Below, piece by piece: positions 10,921-23,500 of a stretch of DNA of 64,000 bases. The stretch spans positions 1-64,000 of the forward strand of contig JAPTJF010000207.1 in assembly GCA_029339195.1 (NCBI GenBank). The letters run 5' to 3'. A program made the position numbers and the translations under genes. The notes under the pieces are model-generated. The model ran no database searches. It had not been told where the DNA came from and worked only from the letters and a program-made list of their open reading frames with translations. The first letter of the stretch is position 1. The number at the start of each line of letters is the position of its first letter. The DNA is from Micractinium sp. NFX-FRZ. Taxonomy: Eukaryota; Chlorophyta; Trebouxiophyceae; Chlorellales; Chlorellaceae.

Positions 10921-11514
10921 GACACAGGGTAGGGCCAGCAGGGTAGGGCAGGGCCATGCGTGGTTGGGTCTCAAATGCTTGCTTTAGCGTGCGCTGGAAG
11001 AACAGGGGCGGAGGCAGGCTGCAACAAAATGGGATGGCCGGGTTGCGTACGGGACATACTGGAGAGGCTGCGGGAGTGGTTGGTTGGTCGGTTGGTAGCT
11101 CGTAGATCTGCGCTGCTGTGAAGAGGTCAGCGGGGCCGGGTTGGCTGCTGTGGGCGGAATGAGGCTGCTGCCAGGAAAGAATAGGCTGGGAAAGGTGGTA
11201 AATGGGCGGTACATGGATGCAGCCTGTCTGTCTGTTTGTCTGTCTGTCTATGGTCGGATGATGGTGGCACAGCCCGGCGCCGCAGTTTGGGACCGGGCAA
11301 ACGGTGAGCGCCCGCCCTCAGCCGCCAGTGGCAGCGGCGGGCGGGCGGGCGGGTGACAGAGCGTTGAAACGTGTCAACGAGGTGTTGCAAGCAATGCTGC
11401 GGCGCAGCGCGGACGCCAGCGGAGTGCGTGCTCCTGCATCCACGCCAGCTCAGCGTGTGCATCCACGCCAGCTCAGCGCGTGCAGCGCATGCCAGCTCAG
11501 CACGTGCCAGCTCA

Positions 11515-14500
11515 TCACTCCATCGCCAGCTGCGACATGAGGAACTTGAGCTCCCGCCGCTCCAGCACCCACTCGCTGAAGGATGCGGAGAGCAGGCCGC
11601 GCGCGGTGCCGACGGCGCTGTCCAGATACACCCTGCGCAGCGGGGTGGGGGGTCACAGCAGAGGTCAAGGAGGAAGTGGGGGCCGCTGCTTGCACAGTGG
11701 GAGGAGGTCAGAGCAGATGCCAGGGACAGCAGGGGCTGCTGCTTGCAAGGCGGGTGGGGGGCAGAGCAGAGGTCAGGGGAAGCAGGGGGCTGCTGCTTGC
11801 AAAGCGGGAGGGGAGCAGAGGTCAGGGGAAGCGCAAGGTGCAGTTGCATGCGCCACGGCAGCCTCGGCCCGCCCCCGGCAGCACAGTGAAGCCCAAGCCA
11901 CTCTAAGCCCACCTCTGCCCATCAGCCACTGCGTGGAAACGACGTCAGAAGTTGCAGGTTGCGCTTCCCCCCACCTGAATGCGATGAGGAAGAAGTAGCG
12001 CTGGAGGTAGTGTAGTCCCAGGCGGCGGGCGGCCGCCGCTGCCGCCGCACGCGGCTCTCCCAGGAGCACTGCGCCCGCCACGGGGCTGGTGGCTGCACAG
12101 TGAGCAAGGCACAGCAGGGTGGGCAGTGTTTGTGAGTAGGGCGAGGCAGCCAGGCAGGTGGTGTGTGGTGCTGTGAGGTGCAGCTGGAGCAAGTGTGTGC
12201 TCTGCTGCTGTGCCGGCTTTGGCACAGCCGGATGTATGTGTCAAGCAGGCAGGCCCCCACCCCTTTGACCTCCCCTGAGTGCCCACTGTCTCGAGGCACC
12301 ACGTGTCATCCTCCCATACCCATCGGAAACACGGCATGCCCTCCCGCTCAGCGCCCTGCCCTGCCTCAACCCCCGTCCCACCCTCCTCCCCCAACGTGCT
12401 TATTCGCCCCTCCCTCCCCTGCCCTCCTGCTCCCTCGCCACGCCAACCCCGATAGTCACTCACCCTCCTCCTCCGCCGCCGGCGCCGCCCCCTCAGCCGC
12501 GTCCTTGCATGCGTGTATGTCCGCCCGCAGGTTGCCCACCACCGCACACCGGTTGATGGCCTCGTCCACCGCTGCCTTGGCATCCAGCCCGTTGGGCAGC
12601 ACCCGGCAAAGGTTCATGATGCCACGGTACTCGCCCAGCAGGGAGTTGCGGCTGCACAGGGCAGGCGGCAGTGGAATGGGGGGTGGGGAGCAGGAATGGG
12701 GCAGGGGGTGAGGATGAAGGCGGCACTGGTTTTGATGTGACGCCGCGATACACAGCATTCTTGCACAAGTGGGTTGTGGAACTGAGGGGGCAGGGTAAAG
12801 TTATTGGAGCGCAGCGGGTCAAGAGTAAAACCGGGCGGCTGCAGCCCGGGTGCCCCACCCGCCCCGACCAGCGTCTGGCCAGGTCTTGGATGTTCTGACT
12901 GCACATCGCAGCGGTGCGCCAGCTGCCACCCAACCTCCACTCCGAGTACTCCCCTGGCGCTGCCCCCACCCCCGCCACCGCCCCTGCCCTTGTAACCCTC
13001 TCCCTTCTCGCGCACCTCACGAGGTCAGAGGCATCCGACTCAACACGCAGCAGGCTGCCCGCCGACAGGCGCTGCCGCTTGGTTGGGGAGAGGTAGTCAG
13101 AGAGGTCGTCTCCGGGGCCGGACAGCGCGGGCAGCGCGCCTGCTGAGCCCACCTGCAGAGCAGGGCGGGGCGGCGGAGGCAGGCGGTGGTGTGAGGGAGA
13201 GTGCAGGTGGCGGGCGGTGGAGCGAATACCATGTGGGGGCGAGCGGGCGGGGCGGGCACGGCCGGCAGGGTGCGCAGGTGATGGCCGAGTGAAGCGCTCA
13301 GGCCAGGCAAAGCCAGGCAAGCAGCCAGGCCACCCGTCTGTCTGCCTAGTGTCCACACCTGAGCAGCCGGCCACCCATCTGTCTAGCTACTGTCCACACC
13401 TACCTGGGTACCTGGCTGCCTGGCTGTCCCCGGCCCCTGGACCCGCACCCCACCCCACCCCAACCAACCCTCACCCGAGGGCTCATGCCGGGCACCGGCG
13501 GCGACGCAGCAGCGGCCGCCGCCCGCCGCTCCGCCTGCATCAGCAGGTAGGTGGCGGCCGCTGCGGCGGCAAAGCGCGCGCTGCTGCCGGTGGAGGTGCG
13601 GGACAGGAAGACGTACATCACCTGCGCAGCACAGCACAGCACAGCGCAGCGCAGCGCAGCGGGGGCAAGAGTTGGGTGGAATTAGTGAAAGGAGTGGAGG
13701 GGTGAGGAAAAGGCAGGGTGGGGCACTTTGTTTGCCTGTGGGCTGATCCTGCGGAACCCGACAGGCATCCCAGCCTTCGCTGGCATCAACCTTCAATGCC
13801 CCAACCTATTGGCAGATCTGTATGCCCGATCTAGGCACGCAGCAGTGCCTCCTCACCTCCTTGCCCGCCGGGTGGTTGCCCATCTGAGCCAGCAGCTGGT
13901 CCAGGTCGGCAGCCTGCAGCAGGGCACAGCAGGGCACAGCAGGGGGACGATCAGAGCACAGCAGGCAGGGCAGGGCAGCAGCGCGCAGGGCACATCCATG
14001 GGCGGCAGGGCGGCTGCTTCGCATGGGGGAAGGCGCACGCACAGCTTTGAGGCTGCTGTCAGCAGCAGCAGCCATGACCATTAGGGCCACCAGAAACCAA
14101 AGGCAGCACACCTGGGGCGTGCGCTCTCGCGACATGGGCACCCGCCGGTACGTGATCTGGTACCCCTCGGCGGCAATGGCCACAAACACCTCCCGCGGGG
14201 TGCACAGCCCCTGCAGCAACCAGGGGGGAAAAGTGATGGTGAAGCGGGTGTGGTGTGTGGGCGTGCAAAGCCCTGCCTGCTCCCTCTGCCCTCAGCTCTC
14301 ATGCTCCGCGTGGGAGGAAGGGGCACGGTGCCAAGGGCTCAGCGGGCGTGGCTGCTGGGACGCCAGGGGCGAATGCAGGCCTGGTTGTGTGGTGAGCACG
14401 CCTGCAGCCATCAACCGACCCATCCCCATCCTCAGTGGCTGGACACCAGGCCCCATGTCTCACTCCCCACCCATCACCCCGCCTCACCTGGTCAATGTCT

Positions 14501-17500
14501 CCCACATCGCCCGTCGTCTCCCAGAACGCCTGCACCTGCATCGTCGGCTGGTACTGCGTGGTACGGGTGATGTCCTCGTCACCCCCGCCCTCGCCCCCCG
14601 CCGCCTCCCCCGCCGCACCACCACTGCTCAGGGTTGCAGAGTCCGCCGGTGCCGCCGCCGCCGCTGCGCCAGAGACAGCGCCTCCCTCGCCCCTGCCTGC
14701 TACCGCTCCTGCTGCCCCTGCTGCTCCCGCCGTCCCGCCGCCGGCACGCAGGCTGGTGGTGATGCGTGCAGGCGGGCGCAGCGGCGTGGGCGCTGCGTGG
14801 CCAAACGCCACCTCCCGGTGCAGCAGCACCTTGCCCCCCCAGGCGGCCGCTTCGGCAAGCATGTCGGCCCGCAGCCGGCGCTCCAAATCCTCCAGCTTGG
14901 CTGCTTGGATGCCTGCAGACGCACAAAGGGCGGTGGATGGAGGTGGGGGAGCAGTGAGAAGGCGGATGGGAATGACAAAGAGATATGGCAAAGGAATGGA
15001 GCGCTCCAGCTTGACGTCTGAATGCCTGCCTGAATTCCAGAAAGCAAAGGAGACAAGACAGAAGCTAGACCAGAAAGGAGAAAGGGAGATCCAGATCTTC
15101 TGCCTCCGGCTGCCTGGATGCAGCCAGCCGTCCACAGGCAGGGCACAGCAGGGCGCCAGTTCGCAGCGAGCCAAGGAATCGCGGGTGGCAAGCTGGCGGC
15201 CAGGATGACAGGTGGGCGGAATGCCGGCTCTCAGCGGTAGCAGCAGCAGGGGCAGCATAAGCGGCTCGCAAACGTGCCTGCGTGGTGCAGCGCCGCCGCC
15301 GGCATCTCCAGCTCTCGCCGCAAATATGCGATGCCACGCACGTACCTGCCCAGGGGGAGGCGGGCGGGCAGGCAGGCAGGCAGGCAGGGGAAAGGAGGGG
15401 TGAGGGCATGGCACATGAGCGGCAGACTGAGCGTTATGGTGGTTTCTGCTCTGCCGCCAAGTCAAGAGCAGACAAGTCACTGGGCAACCCCCTGTGCCTC
15501 CTCTGCGGCTGCATTATTGCTACCTGCCGCCACTCCACCACGCACACTTGCTGCATGCAGCTCACACCCCAACCCGTCCTGCCGCATACGCAACCCCTTC
15601 GCCCCACTACAGGTAGCCGGCTTGGGGCGCACAAACACCATACCAACAAAGCTTGTACCTCTAACTACACCTTGTACCTCTAACCCCGGCCCGGCCCCCC
15701 CTAAAACTCACAGGACCAGCTCCTCTCTCAAGTCTGTCATCACAATGTGGCGTGGCCCCCCCGGCTTGGCCCCCACAGAGTCCAGCAGCCGGCGCAGGCC
15801 GTCCACTGTGGCGTCCCCCAGGGCTGCCACCGGCAGGCCCTCCACCTGCCTGCGGGCGGGTGGGAGATTGTGTGTGGGGGGGTGCGGTGGGGGGTGGGGG
15901 GTGAGACGCGGAGGGACAGGCTGGACCGATACGGCAAGCTGGGCATGACATTTGTTCTTGCTGCGACTGCTGGCCATGCCTTGCTGTGCACATACCCCCC
16001 AGCGTTGCTCAACCTGACGGAATAGCCTGCTCAGCGCACCTGATGTCCGTCACCCCCTCCACAGCCAGCGCGTTGCTGCTGCCGTTCTTGTGGCAGCCCC
16101 CCGGCAGGCTGTAGCTCTTCAGGATGGAGCGCCGCCCCACCACGCTGCCGCGCCGCTTCATCAGCACGCGCCGCTGCTCATCCAGGCTCACGCTCCTGGC
16201 GGGGGCAACCAACAATACAGGGGCGATGTGAGAGGGGAGGGGAATGAGATGGGAGGGAGCAGGGGGAGGGGTCGAGCGGGCGCTCATGTGCCCCTGCTCA
16301 TCCAAGCTACAGCTACTGCTCAGGGGAGGGGAGGGGAGGGGCAGAGAGAAGTGGGGGGAGGTGCCGGCGCCTTGGGCCCAAGAGAAAGGGAGATGGCTGT
16401 GGATGTGGGAGTGGGAGGGAATGCCCCTGGCAAGGGCCCCCCGCAAATGGCAGGGCACAAGGGACAGGAAGGTGAGCAGAGCAATTCATCAGAGCGTGGG
16501 GTAGCGCTCCGTCCATGGGCGGCAGGGTGGCTCCGCGAAAACATCGCACCCAACCGGCGCGAAATGGCCCCGCCCCACGTCCCCCGCCTGAAGCTGCCCC
16601 ACACACCTGCCAGAGGGCACCGGTGTAGGCATCATGTTGGGCCCAGGCGTGAGCGGCAGCACCAGCGGCAGCGGGGCCAGGGCTGAGGCGGGGTTCTGAT
16701 GGATGAACTCCCGAGCCTGGCACACGTCGGTGCGGGCCGCCATCCACTCCTCAAACGTCAGGCGCCGCCCACGCGCCTGGCAGTACTGCAGGTGGGCAGG
16801 TGGCGGGCCGGCGGGGGCAGGGGAGGGTTCGGCATAAAGACTACGTTTTGAGGGAGCGGTGAGTGCTGGTGCGCCCATCTTGCCGCACGCGCGCCGGTCG
16901 TCACCCGTATGCGACACCCCCTGCACGCCGGTACCATGCAGTACCGCCACTTGCCTGCAGGTAGGCTGTGAAGGCGATGAGCATGCAGTAGCGCTCCAGG
17001 TAGGCCGACCCACGCTGGAACGCGTTGTGCCGCGCCTGGATCTCGGGCCTGGCATCAGGACAGGGCGCAGAGTGGGGCAGGCGTGGGGCAGGAGCGCAGC
17101 AGATAAGGGCAGGCCGTGGTTTGCGCGGGGCTGCGGGCATTTGCGGAATGGTCGCTAGTAAGCGCACCGACCGGCCCCACTGACCTCAACCTTTACAACT
17201 CCGCCTTGTTGCTCCCCTCCCCACTGCCCATCTCCCAAACAAGAGGCCCCCGCCCCACCTGAAGAAGCGGTCCAGCGAGCGGGGCTGGCGGTAGCGGATG
17301 ATGGCGGTGCGCAGGTTGATGAGCACGCCGCAGGCGTCAATCACCTGCAGGGGGGCAGGCGGGGCAGGTGTTTGCAGGTGGCAGGCTGGCCAAGACATGG
17401 CCAACGTCCGTGGGCACGAGGCGGCACACAGGTGGGAGGATTGTGGAGTGAGGAGGGTGCCAACCCCACTGCCATCCTTGCACACCCCCAGCGGCCCCCC

Positions 17501-20500
17501 TGCCCACGCCGCACCTCGTCCACCGTCGCCTTGGCGTCCGGGCCCCGCTCCAGGATGCGCGTGAAGCGGCGCACCGCCACGTACTCGCCGTCACGCAGCT
17601 GCCGCGCCTCCAGGTCCAGGCTGGCCTGCAGACGAGGTGGGTGGTTGAATGAGTCGCGTGGAGTGTGTTCAACGGCAAAGGGAGAAGGGAGTGGCAGAGC
17701 AGTGGAAGGGAGTGGCAGAGCAGGCAGGTTGGCAGGGTGCCATTTCAGGGCATCCGTCCCGGCGCAGCGCTGGAGGGGCAGGGCATCGGTGCAGAAGGCG
17801 GTGCGAGCACACCAGGGCAACGAAACGCCCAGCACGCAGCCTGGCAGCCCCCAAGCGGGAGCCCCCACCCTTGCTTAGTAAGCTCAGGCAGACAAGGGGC
17901 AGGCCACCCACCCACCCGCCCACCCACCTCTCCAGCCTCCTCCCCATCCACCTCCATGGCTGTCGCCTGCCCTCCCGCTACGCCGCCCGCCTGGCGCCCT
18001 CCTTGTCCCGCTGCCGCCACCGCCGCCGCCGCTAGCGCCTGGCCCACCCCGCCGCCGCCGCCGGCCCCGACGTTGTTGCCCAGGGCCCCGCCGGCACGGC
18101 CAGATGCTGCTCTGGCAGGTGTGGCCTCCTCCTGCTCATCATCTGATCCCCCTCTGGGGGAGGCCCCTCCCACATCCTCATCCAAGTGCTCCACAGTGGC
18201 TGCCGCCGCCGCCAGGCTGCCGCCGTCCCCGCCAATGCGCGCGCCGTTCAGGTGCATGCGCAGCAGGGAGCCAATCACCATGCCGGTGGTGGTGCGCCCG
18301 CCGCCCAGCTGCAGGGAGGGGAGGAGGCATGGGCAGAGAGGGCAGCAAGGCGTGATGGGTGCCAGCAGTGCTTGGGGGCAGGCAACCGGGCCGTGACGGG
18401 GTTCTGAACAACACCAGGGCCACCTAACCTCAGCACGCGTGAAGCCTGTCTCCCGTCTCGACCATCTACCAAACCACCCCACAGTGCCTGCCCCCCGCAC
18501 CTGGCAGGTGTAGATGAGGGCATCCGAGGGCCCAGCCGCTGCCGTGGCCGAGTAGAAGGTGTCAAAGTCGCGGGGCAGGGGGCAGGCGCCGTCGGTCAGC
18601 GGGATGCGCACATAGGTGACGCGGTACCCCTCGCCGACCAGGGTATCATACACCTGCTTGGGCGTCTGCACCGCGTCCGGGCCGCCCACTGGCTCAAAAG
18701 CCTCCACCACCTGGCGGGCCGCAGCCCCCGCCTCTGCCCCCGCCTCCGTCTCCCGCGTCACCAGCACCCGCCCGCCGTTGGCGTCGGCCTCCTTCAGAAT
18801 GTCCTCCTGTGTGAATATCAAGGGTGAAGGGCAGTGACGGGGGGGCGAGCAGCCAGGTGGGTGTTGGGGGTGCGTGTGGGCAGGACACTGCGGCAGAAGC
18901 AGAGCATGCCCAGCACGGCACAGCGGCAGCCATACAAAGCAGCGCCCGGCCTGCCAAGCGCACCCGCAGGCGTGCCTCCATGCGCTCCAACCGCTCCGCC
19001 TGCATTGCGAAGCGGCGCAGGAAAGGGGCTTGGCTGTTAAGTATTTGACGTGTTGAGTACGCTACCTGGTCAACATGGCACCACTGCCTGCCTGATTTGC
19101 CTCCAACCCACTTGAGAGCTCTCTGCTTCACACCACCTGGGTGCCCTGGCGCTCAAGCGGCTCTTCAAGCGCCTCCCACTACTGACTTTTACAGTCATTT
19201 CGGCTGATCCGCTCCACCCTCTGATATGCATACAGCGTACACATATGGCTACGTCTCATGCTTCTGCCGCCCACCTGTATTCCGTGGTACTCCAGCAGGT
19301 TCTTGAAGGGGCGGGAGGCCTCGCGCAGCACATAGGGCCGCCCGTTGACATACACCACCGGCTCCTCGCGCTGCAGGTGCCACACCGCGCGCAGCTGCGG
19401 GGGTGGGGCGTGGGGGCGGGGGAAGCGGTGAGGCGGACAGAGGCAATCGGGAGGGACACGAGGTGGGGCAGAAGCAGGGGTTGCGCCAGTAGGCGGCAGC
19501 AAAGAATGTGGTCGCACGCAAGCGGCCGGGACGCATCCCCTTCCCATTGCGGGATGCGAGCCCCCCAGCTTCGCCGACCGATGCCCACCCGTGCATGTGC
19601 ACGTGGCAAGGGCACCGCACCTGGCGTCCGTTGACAGGCGGCGTGTCGGGAGCGGCACCCACGTGCTGCAGCACCTGCAGCACACGCGGTAAAAATGGGG
19701 TGTTGGAATAGGCATGCAGAGCATGTAGCAGGGTTGCAGGTGATGCGGCACTGGCAGCCAGGCTGGGGGCAGGTCAAGGCCGCCGCCGCAGCCGCCGCTG
19801 CCACAAGCAGGGAGGAGGTGCAGCGTGGCACACGCTGCCATTGAGCAGGTTGCAAATTTGGCGTGCCCCGCCCCACCTGGCGTATTCCGTCCACCGTGGC
19901 AATGGCTCCTCCAAACACGCGCACCCCCCCAACATCTCGGAAGTTGGGCGCGCCCCGCACACACGCCGCTAAGCGCGACGACTGGCAGCCTGCGTGGCAG
20001 TGCGGGTGAGGGCGGCAGCAAGTGTGTTGGCAGCAGGTGCGAGGTGCTTGTGGCAACGCACGCCCACCCGCCTGCCCGCCTGGGAACCTGCAGCACACCT
20101 ACACCAACTCAGAGAACTCCCCCTCCCCAGACTCCTAGAACGTTTCCAAGCTCCCAGGCATGACGCCTACCCACCCATGCAGCATTGTAGAGCCTGGACT
20201 CCACTTATTGCCCAACACTGCTTTCCACCCAACCAAACACTACACACACACACACACGCTGGTTGGATGGCCGCTCACCCCTGAAGTGGTCCTCCTTCAG
20301 GATGGTGTAGGGCCCCAGGACGGCGCCGCCACGCTGAGAGATGAGCGCAGCGTGCGCGTCCATCTCAGCGCTGTCCTGCCGCTCCTGCGCCTCGCCTGCC
20401 GGGGCAGGGGTGACGGGAGCGAGCAGGCGGTCATTGTGAGGGGCAGCGCAGGGCCAGAGCGGGTTAGCATGTGAAAGCAGGCCCGCTCTGCCCTGGTGCG

Positions 20501-23500
20501 CCGGCACTTCACCTGCCAAGGGGCCGGGGGCAACAGGACGCCGAGGGTGCAAAATGGAGGGGGGCCCATGAGAAAGGGGGCAGGCAGGGTACGGTAGGGA
20601 CAGGGTTGCAAATGAGCACAAGAAGGCAGGCGTGCAGCAACAGAAGGAGCTGCAGGATTTGTCACCAGCAACAGCACAGCACAGCCAGTGGCAGCTGCCA
20701 GCACAACCACCAACTCCAGGCGGCTCTCAGCAGTAACAGCGTGCACAGCGTGCACAGCTGCAGCCCAGCGGCAACAACCCAGCGTGCGCAGCAGGCTCAC
20801 TGGCAGCCAGAGCGTTTGGTGACTTGTTCAGCCCCAGGGCGGCTGCCGGGTTGTAGCGCAGCAGGCGTTCCAGGATAGATCGCAGCTCGGGGCGGGCGCC
20901 CAGCCACTCGCCAAAGGTGAGGGCGTTGGGGGTGCCCGGCGGGAAGTGGGCGCCAGAGATGTAGGAGCAGAAGCAGATGAGGGTGAAGTAGCGCTCCAAG
21001 TACTCCAAGCACACCTGCCGGGGGGGTGCATACAATAGATGGGTTGAGAAGCCAGGAGCTACAAGGAGAATGTGATGTGGGAGCAGACGCATACGGATGT
21101 GATGTCATATGGGCAGTCCATATGCATACCTTGGTACTGTACAGGCACCAACCCCTTGTTGAACACCACCGTGCCACGTGACAGCGGCGGCTGTGACAAG
21201 CAGGCGCACCTGCAGCAGCGACTGCCGGCGCGCGTCGTTGGCCTCGTAAAACATGCGCCCCCGGTAGCTGGCGATAGCCTCACGCAGGTTCTGCAGGGGC
21301 GGGCGCAACAGGGGGCAGTGGGGGAGGGAACTGAGTGTCTGCTGGTGCTGCTGTCGGCAGGGCGCGCTCGGCACAACAATACAGTTGCAGCATGTGCTGT
21401 GGCGTTTAGCGGTTGCAACTTGCGGCCATTCTACAGCGGGGTGGGGGGCAGGAGCAGCTGGTGACCCCCCACAGGCAAACTTGTGTGCCACTCCCAAAAA
21501 CAAACTTGTGTTCCACCCCCAAAGGCACACTTGTGCACTTGTGTGCGCCACACACCTGCATGGCAGAGCAGGCGTCGATGACTGCATCCAGCGCCTCCTT
21601 GGCCGCCGTCCCCCGCTCCAGCGCGCGCAGCAGGCTGCGGATCACCCCAAACTTGCCCGCCTTGAGCTCAGTCTCCTCCAGCACAGACAGCGTGCCGCCC
21701 TGCAGCGCATGTGCAAAGGAGGCGCTTTTGTATTGAGTGCAAACTGAGACGCACGTCAGGCAGTGTTGGGCGGGAGGTCAGGTGAGAGGACTTGCCCGCC
21801 CCGGGTTCCATCTCCTCATGGGCCGATCATGCAATGTGCTGCCCGTCAAGCCGGGAGGGATGGACAGAGGGAGAGGCATTGTGCTGCAGGCATGCCACAG
21901 CACACCAGCTTCCCATGCTGTCGTGGACCATGCGCCGGCAGAGCTCACCACCCTAAGCCCACCCCACCTGCTCACCCTCAAGCCCACCCTCAAGCCCCCC
22001 CACCTTGCTGGGGCTGAGCTGCCGGCCCTTAGACACAAACCAATCCGGCAGCCCCGGAAGCGGCTCCGGCGGCAGCGCCAACACCAGCTCTGCTGGTCCT
22101 TGGCCCGGCCCCTGCTGGTGCGCCTCCTGCTGCTGCGCCTGGTGCGCCTGCTGCGTCGCCCCGTCAGACGCCCGGCGCAGCGCCAGCAGGGAGGCAATGA
22201 TCATGCCGGTGGTGGTGCGCCCCCGGCCCATCTGGCAGTTGAAGACGAGGGCGGCGCCCGGCGGCGGGTCCCAGCAGCGCTGCAGGCGGGCATCAGGGGC
22301 ACAGCGCAGCACAGCGGCCGAGGAAAGGATGGGAGGTTGGGGACAGCCATGGTTGCCAGAGGGGTGTGCATGCTTCCCAAGGGTGCGCTGAGCTGGGGTG
22401 CTTCCCAACAGCACAGCATGCTCGGCACAGCACGGCGCATGGCCGCTTGCCTGTATCAGGAGCTGGAAGTCGGAGGGCTTGGGCGCCTTCTCGTCCGTCA
22501 CCGGCACGCGCAGGTAATCCACGTCGTAACCGTCGGCTGCACATGAAGGGGGTGTAGGAAAGAAATGCAACAGAGCCCTAGGAAGGAAGATAAGCGTAAA
22601 GGTGTGCACACTTGCCCTGTCAGGAGCAACAGGCAGCCCAGCAACCGACACGCCAGGTTGCGCCGGCCTGGTGTGTGCACACATGTGGCCAAGGCGCACC
22701 CCCACCACCTACCCCCTTCCCACAACCCCCACCCACCCACCCACCCACCCATGAGCTCCTGGTACACCTCCAGGGGCGTCTGCACATCCGCCTCTGTCAC
22801 CGGCTCCCACTCCTCCACCACCTGTGCAGGGGCAGCGCAGGTGGTGGAAGTGAGCACTCGGGTGACAGGCAGACCAACACACCACCTGCTGCAGAACAGG
22901 CAGGCAGGCAAGCAGGCGGAGGCAGGCGGCAGGCAGCGGCACGTACAACCACGGCGTGTCACGTGGCACATGCAACACGGCCAAACGCAACACCTGCTTG
23001 AAAATGCAACACACTCAAGCCCACCTGGAACTGGTCGTCCTCGTGCGCCACCAGCACCTGGTTGTTGTACTGGGCAGCCTGCAGGCACAACGGAGTGGAA
23101 TGTCCCCCGCACGTGATTGGTTGGCAGCATCTGGGAGCATGCAGCACTACATGAAACCCGGGCAGAACCACGAGCCACATTGTGCCACCCTACTGCACCC
23201 GCAGCACGTCTGCCAGCCGCCCTCCACCTCACGGGCCCACGTCCCCTGCCCAACACCTTCATTGGAAGGCCAGGTGTGATGTCTCTCCCCACGAATCCCC
23301 TGCAGCATACCCGCCCTGCATCCAGGATGCCACATGCCACCATGGCCGCACTTTCTGCAGCCTGCACCCCTGCAGCGCTACAAACACTCCTTGCAGCACC
23401 TCGGCCAGCAATGCTCATAAACTCTTGCTGCACCCCCGGCAGCACCCGCACACTCCCCCCAAGCCTCCAGCAGCAGCAGAGTCATGCAGTGCCCCCGCAC

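Larger units (their letters stand above)
10437..11514. other. Convergent intergenic region with short tandem repeats
   Basis: This lies between the stop of the nuclease gene (+) and the stop of the paladin gene (-), so it should hold both 3' UTRs. It contains two copies of gagcgagcacttgcatgtgctg-like sequence (10525-10572), each with an AGCAC/GTGCT inverted pair. It also has a 54-bp-period duplication at about 10828-10920 (acaaagtg[g/c]cagtccaa) and a short (ctgt)n run near 11222-11250. I found no clear TGTAA on either strand and no gene. Confidence 0.6.
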